Shown one piece after another: positions 12,501-23,900 of a stretch of 64,000 nt of DNA; the stretch's first letter is position 1, and each line of letters starts with the position of its first letter. The stretch is taken from assembly GCA_034387635.1 (NCBI GenBank), contig JAOANU010000002.1:1426001-1490000 (forward strand), given 5' to 3'. The notes beneath the pieces are model-generated. The model saw nothing but the letters and a program-made list of their open reading frames with translations. It searched no databases and had not been told where the DNA came from. The translations under genes were made by a program, and so were the position numbers. This DNA is from Rhodosporidiobolus odoratus (Eukaryota; Basidiomycota; Microbotryomycetes; Sporidiobolales; Sporidiobolaceae).

Positions 12501-14301
12501 CTCGGAGCGACGGCAGTGACTGGAGTCGCAGTGTGAATGGGAGCGGGAGGCGGATGGGGAGAAGGCGTGCGGGGTTTGGGCTGCGAATACACAGAATGTA
12601 TGGGCGAAGGAGCGCGTTCTGCGGCGGCAATATCGACAGGCAGGGCGGTCTGTTCAGCTTCATCCTTAGGTAAAGCAGCATGCATTGCGGGCTTGGCCAA
12701 GTCGGGCTCGCTGGCGCGCACCGCAGGTTCCGGTGAGGGCTGACGGTCCGAGACGGCGAGGCCTACTCCCGCAGCGGCAGCGGTGGCGACGCCGGCGACT
12801 GCAGCAGTCGTTGTAGAAGCAGCGGATCGCAGCCCTTCGAGTGCGTCTGCTACTGGCGCGGCGACCGAGGATGACTCCGTAGAAGAAGATGTCGGTAAAG
12901 GCGCAACGACGGACTTGGCGGGAGAGGGAGGTTGACTCGCGACTATTGCCGCAGGAGAAGGCAGCGGAGGGGCAGCGGAGCTGGTTGTGGAATAGATGGA
13001 CTCGGCGTAGACTGAAGGCTGGGTATCGGCGCGAGGGCGGAGTTCGTGCTGTTCTTGCGCGGCGCCGAGGGAGGAAGAAGAAGAAAAGGCATCGTGAAGA
13101 GGGGGACGGAGGGAGGCACCGCCTCCGGTCAAAGGTGCAGGCGAGACCGACACAGTAGGAGCGGCTTCGCCCCCATCGGCCACTACCTCTTTCGCTGCCT
13201 CTTTCGCTCCTTCTGCCGCCTTGGTCTGGCCACGAGCTCGAAGAGCCGAGAATGGCTCCCTCTGGTCCGCCTCATGGCCTTCGTCTTCACTTTCGCTCTC
13301 ATCGCTCAGCTGCAAACCTTCGATCAATCCTTCCCTCGTTCGCTCGTAGCGCTCCTCGTCGTCTTTTCGCCTTCGTTCCGCTTTCTCCCGTTCCTGCCTC
13401 GCCGCCTTTTCTGCATTCTCCATGGCCTTGGCCGCAAGCGCGGCGCGGTGCGCCACTCCATCCTCGGGGCGACGTGCTCCTTCGTGCAGAGACGAGGTCT
13501 CGTCGTCGTCGAGGTCGTAATCCCGCGTCAATTCGGACGCTCGAGAATGTACAGATGCGCCAGAGAGCGAAAGACGACGGCGGGAACGAGAGGCGATAGA
13601 AGCAACGGGGGAATGAGAGATGTTGATTGAGGGAGCGGCTCTAGAAGATGGGGCAGCGAGGCTTTGCCCGTCGTTCGCGCCGTTTGCCTGGCCATTGCCG
13701 CTGGTTGAGGAGTAGCCGTCGACCGTGAAGTGAGAAGACGGGCCAGCCGCTTGAGCTGCATCTGCCGCTCCTTCTTCGACTGTAGAGGTAAGGGCGGACG
13801 CTTCGAAAGGATAGAACGATGGCGGGCGATCAGAGGTATAGGATTGGGGAAAGAGTCCAATCTCGCCACGTTGATTGCGGCCCTGTAAAGCGATCACTAT
13901 TAGAGATATTGCCCGCCATCCGGCAACAGAAAGTGCGCGAAGAAGACCTCGGAAGCTGCCACGTCTCCCAGACCGAGACCAGCTACATGTACAGCTTGCG
14001 GTGCGCCTTGTAGTCTGTGCGGCGCCTAGATCACTCGCTTGCCCTCCTTCGCCCGTCCGCAGTCGCTCTCCCCAGCCACCCCACTCGAGACGTTGAGAGC
14101 CGACCACCGCCCGGACGCGCGTCGGACCACTTGTGGCACATTACAGAGAGTCAAGCGCACCTGAAACCATCCGTCTCCAAACTGATCGTCGCGTTCGAGG
14201 ACAGCGATCCTCTCTCCGGCTTCAAAGGCCAACTCGTCCTCGTTCTCCGCTTCAAAGGTATGGAGGGCCCAAACGATATCCTCCTTGTCCTTACGCTGCA
14301 T
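9534..14301 (-). CDS. BOI1: Boi/Pob1-type polarity scaffold: SH3-SAM-PH plus C-terminal CH-like domain
   Basis: Boi1/Boi2 (budding yeast) and Pob1 (fission yeast) link Cdc42 polarity proteins, formin and exocyst at growth sites. The gene starts MQRKDKEDIVWALHTFEAE, and an SH3 follows (DELAFEAGERIAVL...DGWFQ|GRNQRGEIGLFPQSYTS across an intron). A long Ser/Ala/Pro-rich linker precedes a SAM domain near 12.1-12.4 kb (PVDPLTWSVEDVVTWAKSKG ... LLEMDVAMLKEIDLIAFGRR). A PH domain lies at about 10.6-11.0 kb (HSGWMRKKGDKYNTWKMRFF, then GEFGFKIVHDRGKAHFFAAA, NWMKEIMKATILRDYS). The final exons read ELLAWLNSNLPSSCP, SSGRLLVRLLENLSG, GLPFDTSYLDTIFSVFDYIS and NETRLTLLVERIRATFPNP, a pattern like a calponin-homology fold, and stop at 9534-9536. 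The in-frame codons upstream of ATG 14301 are open, so a longer N-terminus is possible. Confidence 0.85.
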
Positions 14302-14455
14302 GGCCTGAAAGTCGCGTCGGAGGGGATAGTCGACGAGGAGAGAAGCGAGCCGAGGAGAGAAGGGGAATTCGCTGGGAGGAGCTGCCAAGTCAATGGATTT
14401 AGGCCGGAGGACTGTGAGTAGTATGGGAAGATGCTAAGGCTTGATGCGAGTGGGG

Positions 14456-14833
14456 TCAAGGCAGCAAAGGTGCACTTTGGAGCAAGTGAGGCTGGCTGAC
14501 CCGCCTCTTCCCCTCCCTCATCATCATCGGTTTCCCCTCAAACTCGATCGTCTGCGAGTTGACCACTTCACAGGCACACCATGCTACTAGAGGTGTAAGC
14601 GTCACGTCCCTCTGGATCCGGCCGCGCCTCACGCACTCGAAGACTTTTCCGCTGTCCTCAAGTTTCTTGCCAGTCTTTCGCTGTTCTTCGATGTACTGAC
14701 ACGCGATAGTCGTCTTGTAGACACGCCCGTTGTGCTCTCTCTGCTGGATCAAATCGACCGTTGTTGCCGGTGTGCTGGTCTGGCAGGCCTGACGGTTTTT
14801 TCGACTTTGCCGTTTTCTTCTTTTCTCGCGCAT
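14456..14833 (-). CDS. Unassigned ORF, possibly a 5' exon of the Boi-type gene
   Basis: This is an open frame of 125 codons with GC-rich third positions. It begins MREKRRKRQSRKNRQACQTS and contains VDLIQQREHNGRVYKTTIAC and KVFECVRRGRIQRDVTLTPL. I recognise no domain. Joining an internal donor (T|GTGAAGTGG) to an acceptor before TCCTCCGG would read into the open codons upstream of the SH3 exon of the Boi-type gene in the right frame, so it could be that gene's first coding exon. It could equally be a separate small gene or chance coding. The Boi-type start at 14301 needs no help from it. Confidence 0.25.
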   Translation of the reverse strand: MREKRRKRQSRKNRQACQTSTPATTVDLIQQREHNGRVYKTTIACQYIEEQRKTGKKLEDSGKVFECVRRGRIQRDVTLTPLVAWCACEVVNSQTIEFEGKPMMMREGKRRVSQPHLLQSAPLLP

Positions 14834-16012
14834 GGGTCCTGCTTGACCCTTCGACTCTTGCGCCTAGCTTCAATCGTAGCGTAGCTTAGAAAACGTGTCA
14901 ACAGTCAGCGCCCGCTGTCAGCCTCGCATCAAGCTACTTTCGCCGTCTCTGCTCCGTCGTAGGTTTTTCGGCGCGGCCTCGTCCACGTCTACGCACCACG
15001 AGGTCGGAGGAGGTGGCCCGCAAGCCTCACCGAGTGTACCAGTCTGCCTTCGGCCCTTCCGGGCGCAGGCAGTTCCGCGCAGGAAGAAGCAGGTTGCGGC
15101 AAGATGGGGCCCGGGTAGACACCTCAGAGTTGGCTGATTGTGCAGCTCTGTGCTTGTATCCCCTGGCTCTGGTGTACTGTAAAGCGGCATTCTTTTGACA
15201 ACATAAGGCGAATGACCACGGAACACTGTGCGTACAGTAGCGGCGAGAAAGTCGGAGCATTGGACGGGCCTTCTCAACTTGCCTAAGGGCCAGTACACAC
15301 GGGTGGGGCTTAGCATACTGAGGGAGACTGGGCTGTGAAGGAGCGTAGCCACAACGCCAAGTGCTTGTCACGGGCATCAAGCCAGGAGGCGGGGCGCTCG
15401 TGAAGAAAGCGGGGCCTTCTCAACTCTTTCAAGAGCGGTGTGAGAGAGAGAGACCTCAAGCACAATCCAGGTGGAGCCACACCCTCGCCCTGACTCTGGC
15501 CTTGGTGAGTTTGAGGGCGACCGGAAATGCCAGCCTTGATATCAATGGATTCGCGAAATGCAAGTCCTTCACCTCTGATTTGGCCCCTGTACCAGCGAAG
15601 TGGGCGATGCAAGTGAATCATGCGGCCGGACACCAGCGAGCATGCAGACTGTAAGTACACTCCGGCTGCCACAAGCGCCTACGGTAGGATGGAGCAGCTC
15701 CGGAGGATTCAGACCGATTAATTTTTTGCCCGGCTCTTTTGGAACGGGCGCCTTCATATCCTCAGTCTGCAAGCACACCATTGTTCACTCAAGCGTCAAA
15801 GAGCTCTGCACATGCAGAACGTGAACAAAATGGCGTGCGACTTGCGGGGAGAAGAGGACAAGGGCACAGGCAAATTTGCTCGACTTGATGAACCTTACCC
15901 CTTGGTCCTTGCGAAGCTTTTCTGTCAACGAGCAGGTCAAGAGGTAGTCTGGTTGCACGATCCTCAATCTTGTCCGCAAACAATAAATGTGCTTCTCTCG
16001 GAAGAGAAGCGA

Positions 16013-16041
16013 CTGGCGGGCAGAAGAGAGTCACGAGCCTT
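16013..16041 (+). repeat. 29-bp direct repeat, copy 1
   Basis: The repeat starts CTGGCGGGCAGAAGAGAGTC and continues to GAGCCTT. It is identical to 16084-16112, with a period of 71 bp. The bases around the copies differ. Confidence 0.85.
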
Positions 16042-16083
16042 TAGTTACAACTCTGTAGATAGATCTAGAAACACCAAACGGAC

Positions 16084-16112
16084 CTGGCGGGCAGAAGAGA
16101 GTCACGAGCCTT
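16084..16112 (+). repeat. 29-bp direct repeat, copy 2
   Basis: This is an exact copy of 16013-16041. The pair may be a small tandem duplication or the trace of an excised insertion; the sequence does not decide. Confidence 0.85.
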
Positions 16113-16939
16113 AAGGAAACAGCTCGTCTCGCTTCCGCCACGCCTCTCACAAGTCCTCAACTTCTGCACCTCCCCTCAACCACCTTTTCTCGACTCCGCT
16201 GCAATCCAGACTGCCCCTCCTACCCCTCAAACTAACAAACAACGGGCGCCAGTGCTCACACAGCTTCTGCAAGCGGAGCCTGATGGATTACAGCACATCC
16301 TGGTCAAGTTTTGAAGGAGGGAGCTGGAGTATACGCCTTAAGACCTTCAAGAGGCTACTGGCCTAGATGGACAAAGAGGATGAGCTCTAGAACTTGTGCA
16401 AGGTGGTTGAGAACATGAGGCACCTTCAGCCACACTTTCATGACAGCAGCCTGTTCCATTGGCGCTAAGTGGCCCTCAGCTAAGCATAGATGCTGCTATG
16501 GCAGGAAAACGTCTGTGTACACTTGGAGAGGAGGGGGGGGGGTCAGCACAGGCGCACATGCGCACATGCTTCAGCCTTGATCTTGGCCGCTTTGCCTTGA
16601 AGGATCTGCCAGTGCCAGGAAAGCACGGTGTCAGCCCGGGGCGTCAACCGAACAAGAAACCTCACCTTCTGCATACTATGTCCCTACATCTTAGCAAAGC
16701 CGGCTCCGTCCTGCGCAAGTCCAGGTGGCCGCCCACCCGAGGAATTGAGTCGAACAATTGCACAATCTCCAATAGCAGGGCAAAATCCTGCTGCTCTGGA
16801 AAGAAAGGGAGCTTCAATCAAGGTGGAAGGGTACTGGCCAGTTGCGGGTGACGAAGGAACACCCCACAGGGAAGTCTCAGGATGATAATCGGTGAACCTC
16901 CGGGTGCGGATTGGTGTCAGGGACGACAATGGCACAAGC

Positions 16940-17777
16940 TCATAGAAGATGGGATAGGTCGACAGGCGTGAGCGCAATGGAAAGGCTGACAAGGCCAGAG
17001 GATGGAGTGAGCTCGAGGTTCACTAGGAATGAGAACGGGACATGAAGGTGCTGAAAAGAGGAGTGGCAGCTCAGGAGGAGTACATGAAGGGCTGGAGTGT
17101 ACGGAACATTGCCAACAAACACTGAAACCTCAAGTAACGGAAGAAGCGGAATGACACCACTCACTTCACTGGACAAATTGAGGGGTAGGGCTTCTTTGGT
17201 GCATGCAGACAGTTTTTCCGAGCTTGGAACTCTACTCAAGAGCTGACAAACTTTACCGCTCAGGCAAGTCAAAGGTGAATAGAGAAGGTGTTTGGAGGGC
17301 GACGGGGGGGATGCTGAGGATGGGGACGACCAAGTCGGTTTTAGTCTCCTTGAGTCAAAGGGGACCGCTGAGAGGGCAGAGAAAGCCGATGATCAGAGAT
17401 GGGCCGATCTTGTTCAGGTCGTTGAACATCAAGGCTTTGGGCAAGTAGCCGTAGCCACAAACATCGATCTCCTGGACATATTGCGCAAGGTGCGTGTGGG
17501 AAAACTGATCCAGTAGTGCCTGCGGTTGCTGGTCTGATAGGGTGACCCCGGGCGCGGTGACAGACTGATCCTCTTGTGCGTAGTTGTCAACAGGCAGGTC
17601 TATCTCGATCCTTCGGTCAAAATCTGCACGGGTGAGCGGAAGGAGGTTTCGCGACACCAGGCAGCAGGCTGCAAGATTGACATTTCAGAGAGTGCAGTTG
17701 CCTGATATCTGCTCAAGAAGCTCGACTGGTAGCTGCTCAAGCATGTCTGCATATTTGCGTGGCTCTATTAGCTTCAT
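16940..17777 (-). pseudogene. Decayed F-box protein gene
   Basis: Reading from ATG 17777 gives MKLIEPRKYADMLEQLPVEL then LEQISGNCTL, an in-frame TGA, and then NVNLAACCLVSRNLLPLTRA. This is an F-box pattern (LPxELLxxI...CLVSRxLLPL) interrupted by the stop. The same frame continues for about 100 codons to near 17355. A second open stretch in another frame (about 17272 down to 16940) is rich in Leu and Ser/Pro (VNLELTPSSGLVSLSIALTP), similar in style to the leucine-rich part of the 19.4-kb F-box gene. One stop plus at least one frame break argue for a pseudogene. A short intron removing the TGA cannot be excluded, but I saw no good splice pair. Confidence 0.6.
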
Positions 17778-17963
17778 CTGAAAGGGGAGAAGGGGGAGGA
17801 CGGACTCGGTGAGGAGGACGTGTCAAGTGACGAGACTGGTATGCGGAGGCAGATGGGCACAATTCAAGGCAGATGACTGTGCGTGAATGGCAACTTGAGG
17901 TGATTGTGGCTATATTGTCACCTTCTCCAATCCGCCCTCCTCGCTGTCGTCCCCACGTGCGCC

Positions 17964-18611
17964 ATGCTCCCTCTTCTCCCGCTTGGACTTGTCCACCGCA
18001 TCAACGAGAATGTCACCGAGAAGGGCGACCTCGCTTGTTGGTGTCGCGTAGCCCGGACGTTCCTCCCATTCTCCCAAACTCGCCTGCACTATCGCATCAG
18101 CCTCGAATTCTACCGCGCCCATCCCTTCAGCACTACTCTCTATTACGCTCCACATACACTCGAGATGCTTGCCGCCTTCTCCCAAAATCTCGCAGTCGGC
18201 AAAAGGGTGCGCAAAGTCGACCTCAAGTCTGGACGACACTATCGAAGAGACTCTGCCGTGCGAATTACCAGCGCCGACTCTCTAGTCAGCGTATGGTTGC
18301 TTTGTCCTGATGCGACGGCTGTGTCGGCGCTGGATAAATGGGAGGAGGATAGCCGCGCAGGAATTGCGCGAGCCAAGAGCGGTGCACTCGACACGCTTGA
18401 CCTCAGGGTATCGAACGATGGGATGTACGATGCCCTAAAACGTCACCCCACTGTGCAGCACCTTGAATTGTCTTTCCAGTCGGACAAGTGGAAGTACGGA
18501 GCAGTGGTTCTTGCGGTATGGTTTGATTCGCAAAAGTTGCTCTTGCGGTGCTTGCAACGCGAAAGCGTACACGAGAAGCGGTCGGGATGGCAGGAATACA
18601 TGGCAGCCTGA
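17964..18611 (+). CDS. Short F-box-like protein, possibly truncated
   Basis: This is a single-exon ORF of about 215 residues. It starts MLPLLPLGLVHRINENVTEK, then GDLACWCRVARTFLPFSQTR, matching the F-box core seen in the 19.4-kb gene (LPTELVEVILEYL...GDLARCCRVTSTFL). Later Leu-spaced segments (GALDTLDLRV, HPTVQHLELSF) resemble F-box/LRR proteins. It ends WQEYMAA, well short of the 377-residue neighbour, so the C-terminal repeat region may be lost. It is oriented away from the decayed F-box gene on the other strand, about 190 bp apart. It may be a young paralogue or a gene on its way to decay. Confidence 0.5.
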   Translation: MLPLLPLGLVHRINENVTEKGDLACWCRVARTFLPFSQTRLHYRISLEFYRAHPFSTTLYYAPHTLEMLAAFSQNLAVGKRVRKVDLKSGRHYRRDSAVRITSADSLVSVWLLCPDATAVSALDKWEEDSRAGIARAKSGALDTLDLRVSNDGMYDALKRHPTVQHLELSFQSDKWKYGAVVLAVWFDSQKLLLRCLQRESVHEKRSGWQEYMAA

Positions 18612-19428
18612 TTGGGGCTACGGAGGAAGAGCGAAAGGGCCGCAGGAGTAGCCGAGGTAAAGCGGGGGGAAACAATTGAGGAAGGAAAAAAGGCCAGCGA
18701 GAGGAACATGGTTTCAAGAAGACAGAAGGCTTGGAGCAGCCTGTGCAGCATAGCGGTCTGATCACACTAGTCTAGTAGCCCTTGACAGGCATCTGACCCT
18801 TCGGTGGTGAAGAGGATGAAGCACAAGAGACGGAAGCAGGTAGCGAAATACCACTAGTTGGACACGAGGGTGCAAGATACTCTCGATATCGTCAGCTCGT
18901 TCAGCATTGTCAGCTCTCTGCGAGCGAGAGTGAGCTTCGTCGGGACATGAGAGAAGGAAGATACAAGATCGTTTGTAACGGACAACGAAGGCACGAAAAC
19001 GGTGCCGGGTCGTAGTAGATGCGTTGGAGATATTCTTGAGAGTGATCAAGCCAGCGCTTGAGCTGTGTGACAGGCGGGAGAGGAGGCGCAAGCTGCGATG
19101 AGGGGCTCGACAGCTTGCCCTTTCCACTATAGTCGTCGAATTCGCTGATAAGCCTGTACAGCTACCGCCGAAGCTTGTTAACAACCCCAGTGACTCATTG
19201 GAAGCAACCCAACCCATTCCCACCTTCTCAGTCTGGCTACCATCTCGCCTCCCCTCATCCGCCTCGTACCCGTTAGAAGGCAAAGGGAGAGCACAAGAAG
19301 GCAGTTCGGGCCCCGTCGATGTGAGTGATACTTCTACTCATCCTGCCTGGCTCCATGCAGCGTTGACTTTGCCCTTCGCAGACCCGCTAAACTCCCTTGC
19401 CGCTGTCAACTCGACCTCGTTTGCTAGT
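18612..19428. other. Intergenic region between F-box loci
   Basis: 817 bp without a supportable gene. Open frames here on the minus strand are low-quality shadows. The frame of the next F-box gene is open upstream of its ATG to about 19198, but without an ATG, so this is probably 5' leader. Confidence 0.4.
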
Positions 19429-20562
19429 ATGTCCCCCACTCTCCCCACCGAGCTCGTCGAAGTCATCCTAGAGTACCTCTTCCACGACGCCGACGCCAAG
19501 CAAGGTGACCTGGCCCGTTGCTGCCGTGTCACCTCGACCTTCCTTATCCTGGCCCGTCCGCGTCTTTATAGGGTCCTCAAGCTCAGGGTGGGACGCGAAG
19601 AGTACCCTGGATGGTTTGAGCATGATCGTGCCACGAGCGAGATGGTCGACACCGTCCTCAGCTATCCATACTTTGCTGCCCGAGTCCAGCGGCTCGAGGT
19701 CGGCGGTGATGTTGGTGCAGGCTACGTTCCCACCCGCTGCACCTTCCTCAACCTCGGCAAAACGCTGTCCAAGTTGATGGCAGCGTGCCCCGGTATCCGC
19801 GCCTTGAGGGTCCATCCTGAACATGAGTCTGCTTGCCTTACCTCAAGCATCGACCGGATAGAACTTGGCAGATTGTCCGAGGCGGCTTGCGGTCTTCTAC
19901 ACGTACTAAGCAGAATTTTGCAACACCTCGAACTTGGGGCACCTGCGGACATTCCTAACTTTACGCCGTTCTCCCTTCGTACATCGAGCTTCTCGCTCAC
20001 TTCCCTCGATATCACGTCACCGAAGCTATTGCCCGGCTCTCTACTCGAGCTGTACTCCTCTTGCTCACAAAGCTTACAGCGCTTGACGCTCAATTCTCCC
20101 CTTTCTTCCTATCCCAATTTCCTCGACTTCCCCGAATTGCACTACCTGCACTTAAAGGTCCCTCCAGGTGGCAACCGTCAACCTTTCCTCTCCCCACTTC
20201 CCAACCTAGTGTGTACCCTCGTAAACATCAAGACGCTCGCCATCTCCGCCCCAAACCTCTTCCCCTTGAGCAATATTCGCACCCTCTCCTCCTCAGCCTC
20301 CGAGTGCCTCGCAGCGAACCTTCCTCCCACTCTTGAAGCTCTGCACTTTCAAGCACCTTACTGCTTTCCTTCTGACCTGATCGACATCCTTCGCGCCTCA
20401 CTGCAAGCCAAGAAGTTGCGCGAGATTGGGAGGGAGCCGTACAAGTTACACCTCGGGAAGAGGGATAGGAAGAAGAGGCCGGGCTTGCCGACGCATGAGG
20501 AAGAGCAAGAGCTTGAGGACGAGTGTAGGAAGCGAGGCGTCAACCTAGTGGGGCTGTCTTGA
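19429..20562 (+). CDS. F-box/leucine-rich-repeat-like protein
   Basis: This is a single-exon gene of 377 codons. The N-terminus is an F-box (MSPTLPTELVEVILEYLFHD, then GDLARCCRVTSTFLILARPR), the Skp1-binding module of SCF ligases. The rest has irregular leucine-rich segments: RVQRLEVGGD, IRALRVHPEH, ILQHLELGAPAD, SLTSLDITSPKLLP, SLQRLTLNSPLSS, ELHYLHLKVP, NIKTLAISAPNL and TLEALHFQAP. The C-terminus is basic and then acidic (KRDRKKRPGLPTHEEEQELE). This plan is common in basidiomycete F-box expansions and gives no substrate. The ATG at 19429 directly precedes the F-box. It is the only clearly intact member of the 17-20.6 kb group. Confidence 0.75.
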   Translation: MSPTLPTELVEVILEYLFHDADAKQGDLARCCRVTSTFLILARPRLYRVLKLRVGREEYPGWFEHDRATSEMVDTVLSYPYFAARVQRLEVGGDVGAGYVPTRCTFLNLGKTLSKLMAACPGIRALRVHPEHESACLTSSIDRIELGRLSEAACGLLHVLSRILQHLELGAPADIPNFTPFSLRTSSFSLTSLDITSPKLLPGSLLELYSSCSQSLQRLTLNSPLSSYPNFLDFPELHYLHLKVPPGGNRQPFLSPLPNLVCTLVNIKTLAISAPNLFPLSNIRTLSSSASECLAANLPPTLEALHFQAPYCFPSDLIDILRASLQAKKLREIGREPYKLHLGKRDRKKRPGLPTHEEEQELEDECRKRGVNLVGLS

Positions 20563-20890
20563 ATGCGAGGAAAAGGTGCGACCTTGTGCTCTTCTTGCTC
20601 ATGTACCTCGGTCTGACAGTATTTTTCCTTGCCAAATGCGAAGCATAGCTTGAGCTGTGTCGGGTACCGAGTAACCTGGATGTAGTGGAGCACAAGAGTC
20701 GATGCGAAATGGAGCGAGGTTCGGATGAAACGTGGATTCTCTCCGCTCTGGTCCGATGTTCACGAGGATCCGCCTCACGATGAAGTAAAGAACGCGACGA
20801 AAGAAGAGACGAAGACCCGAGACGAAAGAATGCTCTGCTGGCTTTGCGGAATCTGTACAGAACTTGATCCTCTACCTCCTCTCCCTGAGC
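20563..20890. other. Convergent intergenic region
   Basis: 328 bp between the F-box/LRR gene and the 3' end of the M16 protease gene. No gene was seen; the short plus-strand ORF crossing it shadows the protease tail. Confidence 0.45.
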
Positions 20891-20970
20891 TCACTCCGAC
20901 TCCGACCCACTCTCACTCCCCGACTCACTCCCACTCTCACTCCCATTCTCACTCCCGGACCCCTCATCCA
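20891..20970 (-). repeat. Hexanucleotide-based Ser-Glu/Ser-Gly coding repeat
   Basis: This is an imperfect ACTCCC/ACTCTC-type tandem repeat on the plus strand. On the minus strand it encodes alternating GSES units that form the last ~25 residues of the M16 protease. Such tracts vary in length between strains. Confidence 0.7.
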
Positions 20971-23900
20971 TCCCAAACGACCTCCTCTCAACCTCATACC
21001 CAAGTTCTTCAAAATGCTTGGCAATCTCTTCCTGCTTCGCCAATCCCGAAGCGATGCTACCGATTGAAGAAGAAGACTTGAAGATGGGAGCGACGTAGGT
21101 TTTGATGACGCGGACAATGTCAGAGGCAGTTATGTTCTGCGGCAGCGACGGACCGGAGAAAAGGTCAGATGGGGCGGGGAGGAAGAGTCAGCTGGGACTT
21201 TGCCCACCTTGGTCTTGGCCAGGGCAATTCGACCGTAGTTGGGTGGAAGGCCCAGGAGGGAGTTGGTGAAGGAAGCGTTGGCCTGCCGAACCACGAAGCA
21301 AGTCAATACAAGGCCATGTGAGCGTCAAAGTAGAGGCCAGGACGAACAGCATCGTTGATAGTCGATTCCTTCGCAGCGGTGTTGTAGGCAAGGGAACTCT
21401 TTGCGGACTCGATCGTCAGGTCGTCAATCTCAAGCTGCGAACCGTAATGTTATGAGCGCCATCGCTCAACAGTATCTTGAGATGAGGAGGAAGGACGTAC
21501 CTCTCCAGAAACGAGCTGATCAATCAAATTTCCAGCGGCGACAAAAGCAGCATGAGAATCGGGGGACTTGTATACCTGCGGCGAAAGAAGCTGCAGTCAG
21601 CGTGGTTTGCAGGCAGAGGAGAAGGGAAAAACACACCCTATAGTAGATAATACCGCTCTCGAGATCTTGCATGATATCGGCGCCGTAGGCGAGACCAGCG
21701 CCACGGATGACTGTAGAGGCGTAAGCTTAGTATGCTCCTTCGGCAGACGGCAGATCGGAGAAGGAACAGAGCGTACACTTCCACAAGTATCCCTCCATCG
21801 CATTGAGCACAGCCCGCGCGACAGTCAGCGCCGGCTGATCCGGGTCAGTCCACGAACTAGGGCCCTTGGCGGCATGGTAGGCGAAGGAGCTTTCGATGGA
21901 GGAGATACCGAACACGACGAGCTACGTCGCGAGGAACAAGTCAGCATGTGACCGATGCTAGGGAGTTGAAGTCAGGAAGGCAAACGAACCTTCTTTGCCG
22001 GTGCCTTTCCGAGAGGACCCATGACGTCCTTGCTGAGCTTGACGGGGACGAGTTCTTCCTTCTACACGGCGTCAAGTATGGTCAGCTTCGGCGCGCCGCG
22101 AGGGGGAAAACAGAGGCAAGGGGTACACACCGGGAATGGCTGGATCGCCTTGAAGCTTTCGAGCCAAGTCGAAGCGGGCTTGTCAAGGCTGAGAATGTCA
22201 CCCTTGACTTGGACTCGCATCGCTCGAGGGTTGGTGACTGTCCATTTGACCGACCGACCGACCGACCGGGGTTTTAGCATCTTCACGATTTAAGAAAAAA
22301 GAGATAGATACGTACGACCCTGACGCAACGCCTCGAACTCCTTAACAACCTCTTCCGGTTCCTCCTTCAACCGCTCAAGGAACGCAGGAAGGAAGTCAAC
22401 CCGGTTGAGAAGGTTCATCGAGACGTTGGTGCTCAAGTCTTGACTGATGAGTTTGCGGTAAGCAGCGTAAGAGACATCGGCACCGTCGCGTTTCTCGGAG
22501 GGGAGAGCCTGTTGCGCTTTGGCTGCCGAGATCTTCAGTCTACGGGAGGAGTCAAAATCAGAGCTAGCTTGGCGAGAGGGTGGGAGAGAAAGAGACGAAC
22601 CGCTCAACTGAGAACGTCGAGCCATACAACAAGTCTCGCAACCACGCTACCGCGAGCGAATACCTCTCTTTCGCAACCTTGATCTTGAGAGTAACACCCT
22701 CTTGCAGCGGCGAGTTGGTCTGAATGGAGTAGTTCAGGGTTTCGGCATCAAGCTGCTTGACCACTTCTTCGTAATCGAGTTTGGTGCCATCAGCGCGAGT
22801 GATGGGGAGAGAGAAGAAGGCGTCGAGGTAGACGGGAAGGAGGGCGCGAAGGGCGACGGGGTCAAAGCCGGCTACGTCGGAGGGTTGGAGGACGATCGCA
22901 ACCTGAATGAAGGCCGAGTCGATGTCTGCGTGCGCGTTCGCAACGAACGAAAGTCAGCTCAAAAAGTTTGGAAAGATGAGAATGGCAAGAAAGCATACGG
23001 TCGAACTGAACATGCAAAGGCAAGCTCGCCGCATCCTTATCCACGTGCTCCTGAACCCGATTCCTGCCCTTCTCCTCCACCTCCGCCTTGCCTACTCCGC
23101 CACTCCTCGCCGCCTCAACCTCAATCCACTGAATCCCCTCAACATTCGGAACCTTGAACGCGCGAATGATCTCGGGCGGAACCGGTCGGTCATTCTCTGC
23201 TTGAGCGTCTTCAATCTCTTTTTGCAACTTGGCGAGACCTTCGGGTCCGTATTTTTCCTTGTTGGCTTCGACGAGAGCTTTGGCGTCTTCCTTGATCTTC
23301 TTGGCAAGAGACGCGGAAGGTTTGCCGACGATGGTGAGAGAAGGGGCGTCAACGAAGTATCTGAAATACGACGCACTGAGGTCAGTACATCATTCTTGCG
23401 GGAGGAGGAGTAGAGGGCGGAGGAGGAGAGGGAGGGAAGAGGAGGCAAACTCACTTCTGTAACAATTTTGCCCAATCCTCCGCCGAATACTTGTCCAAAA
23501 CAGCATACTGACTCTTAACCTTCAAACTCTCCTTCAAGTCACTCCCATCCTCTTTGCCCCAAATCCCATCGCTCACCACCACATTACACAACACGTCACT
23601 AGCGTCCGTCTCCATCGATTCGAGCAATTGCAGTTTTTGCCGGTCGAGCAACGAGCGCATGCGTTCCATGTCGATGGCGTCTTTGGTCGCGATACGAGCG
23701 AGGGCATTTCGGAAACGGCGGGAGAGGGTATCGAGTTCAGAGGAGGGGACGGAGGAGAGGTAGGTTGTGATAATGGTAGGGTTCTCGCTTGAGGAGTAGA
23801 AGGTGATGTCTGTCAAGCGACAAGATGAGCAAGGGGACAAGAGGACTGCATCCCCATGTGAGGGGCGAGGACGAACCGGTACATGACGGCTCATCAATCT

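Larger units (their letters stand above)
14834..16939. other. Gene-poor stretch without a supportable gene
   Basis: About 2.1 kb of short, mutually overlapping ORFs on both strands. None has splice-consistent extension or a recognisable domain, and base composition is more mixed than in neighbouring genes. It contains a 29-bp direct repeat at 16.0-16.1 kb. Together with the neighbouring F-box relic it looks like decayed sequence, but I cannot name its source. Confidence 0.4.

Noticed and set aside
11495..14107. Single 870-codon gene starting MVGSQRLEWG
   Set aside because: Its first codons and last section read through introns. The real gene is the spliced Boi/Pob1 protein that uses the SH3 exon upstream and the PH and CH-like exons downstream.
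20900..20970. CRISPR-like repeat array
   Set aside because: The tandem ACTC-type units have no spacers and encode the Gly/Ser/Glu tail of the M16 protease.
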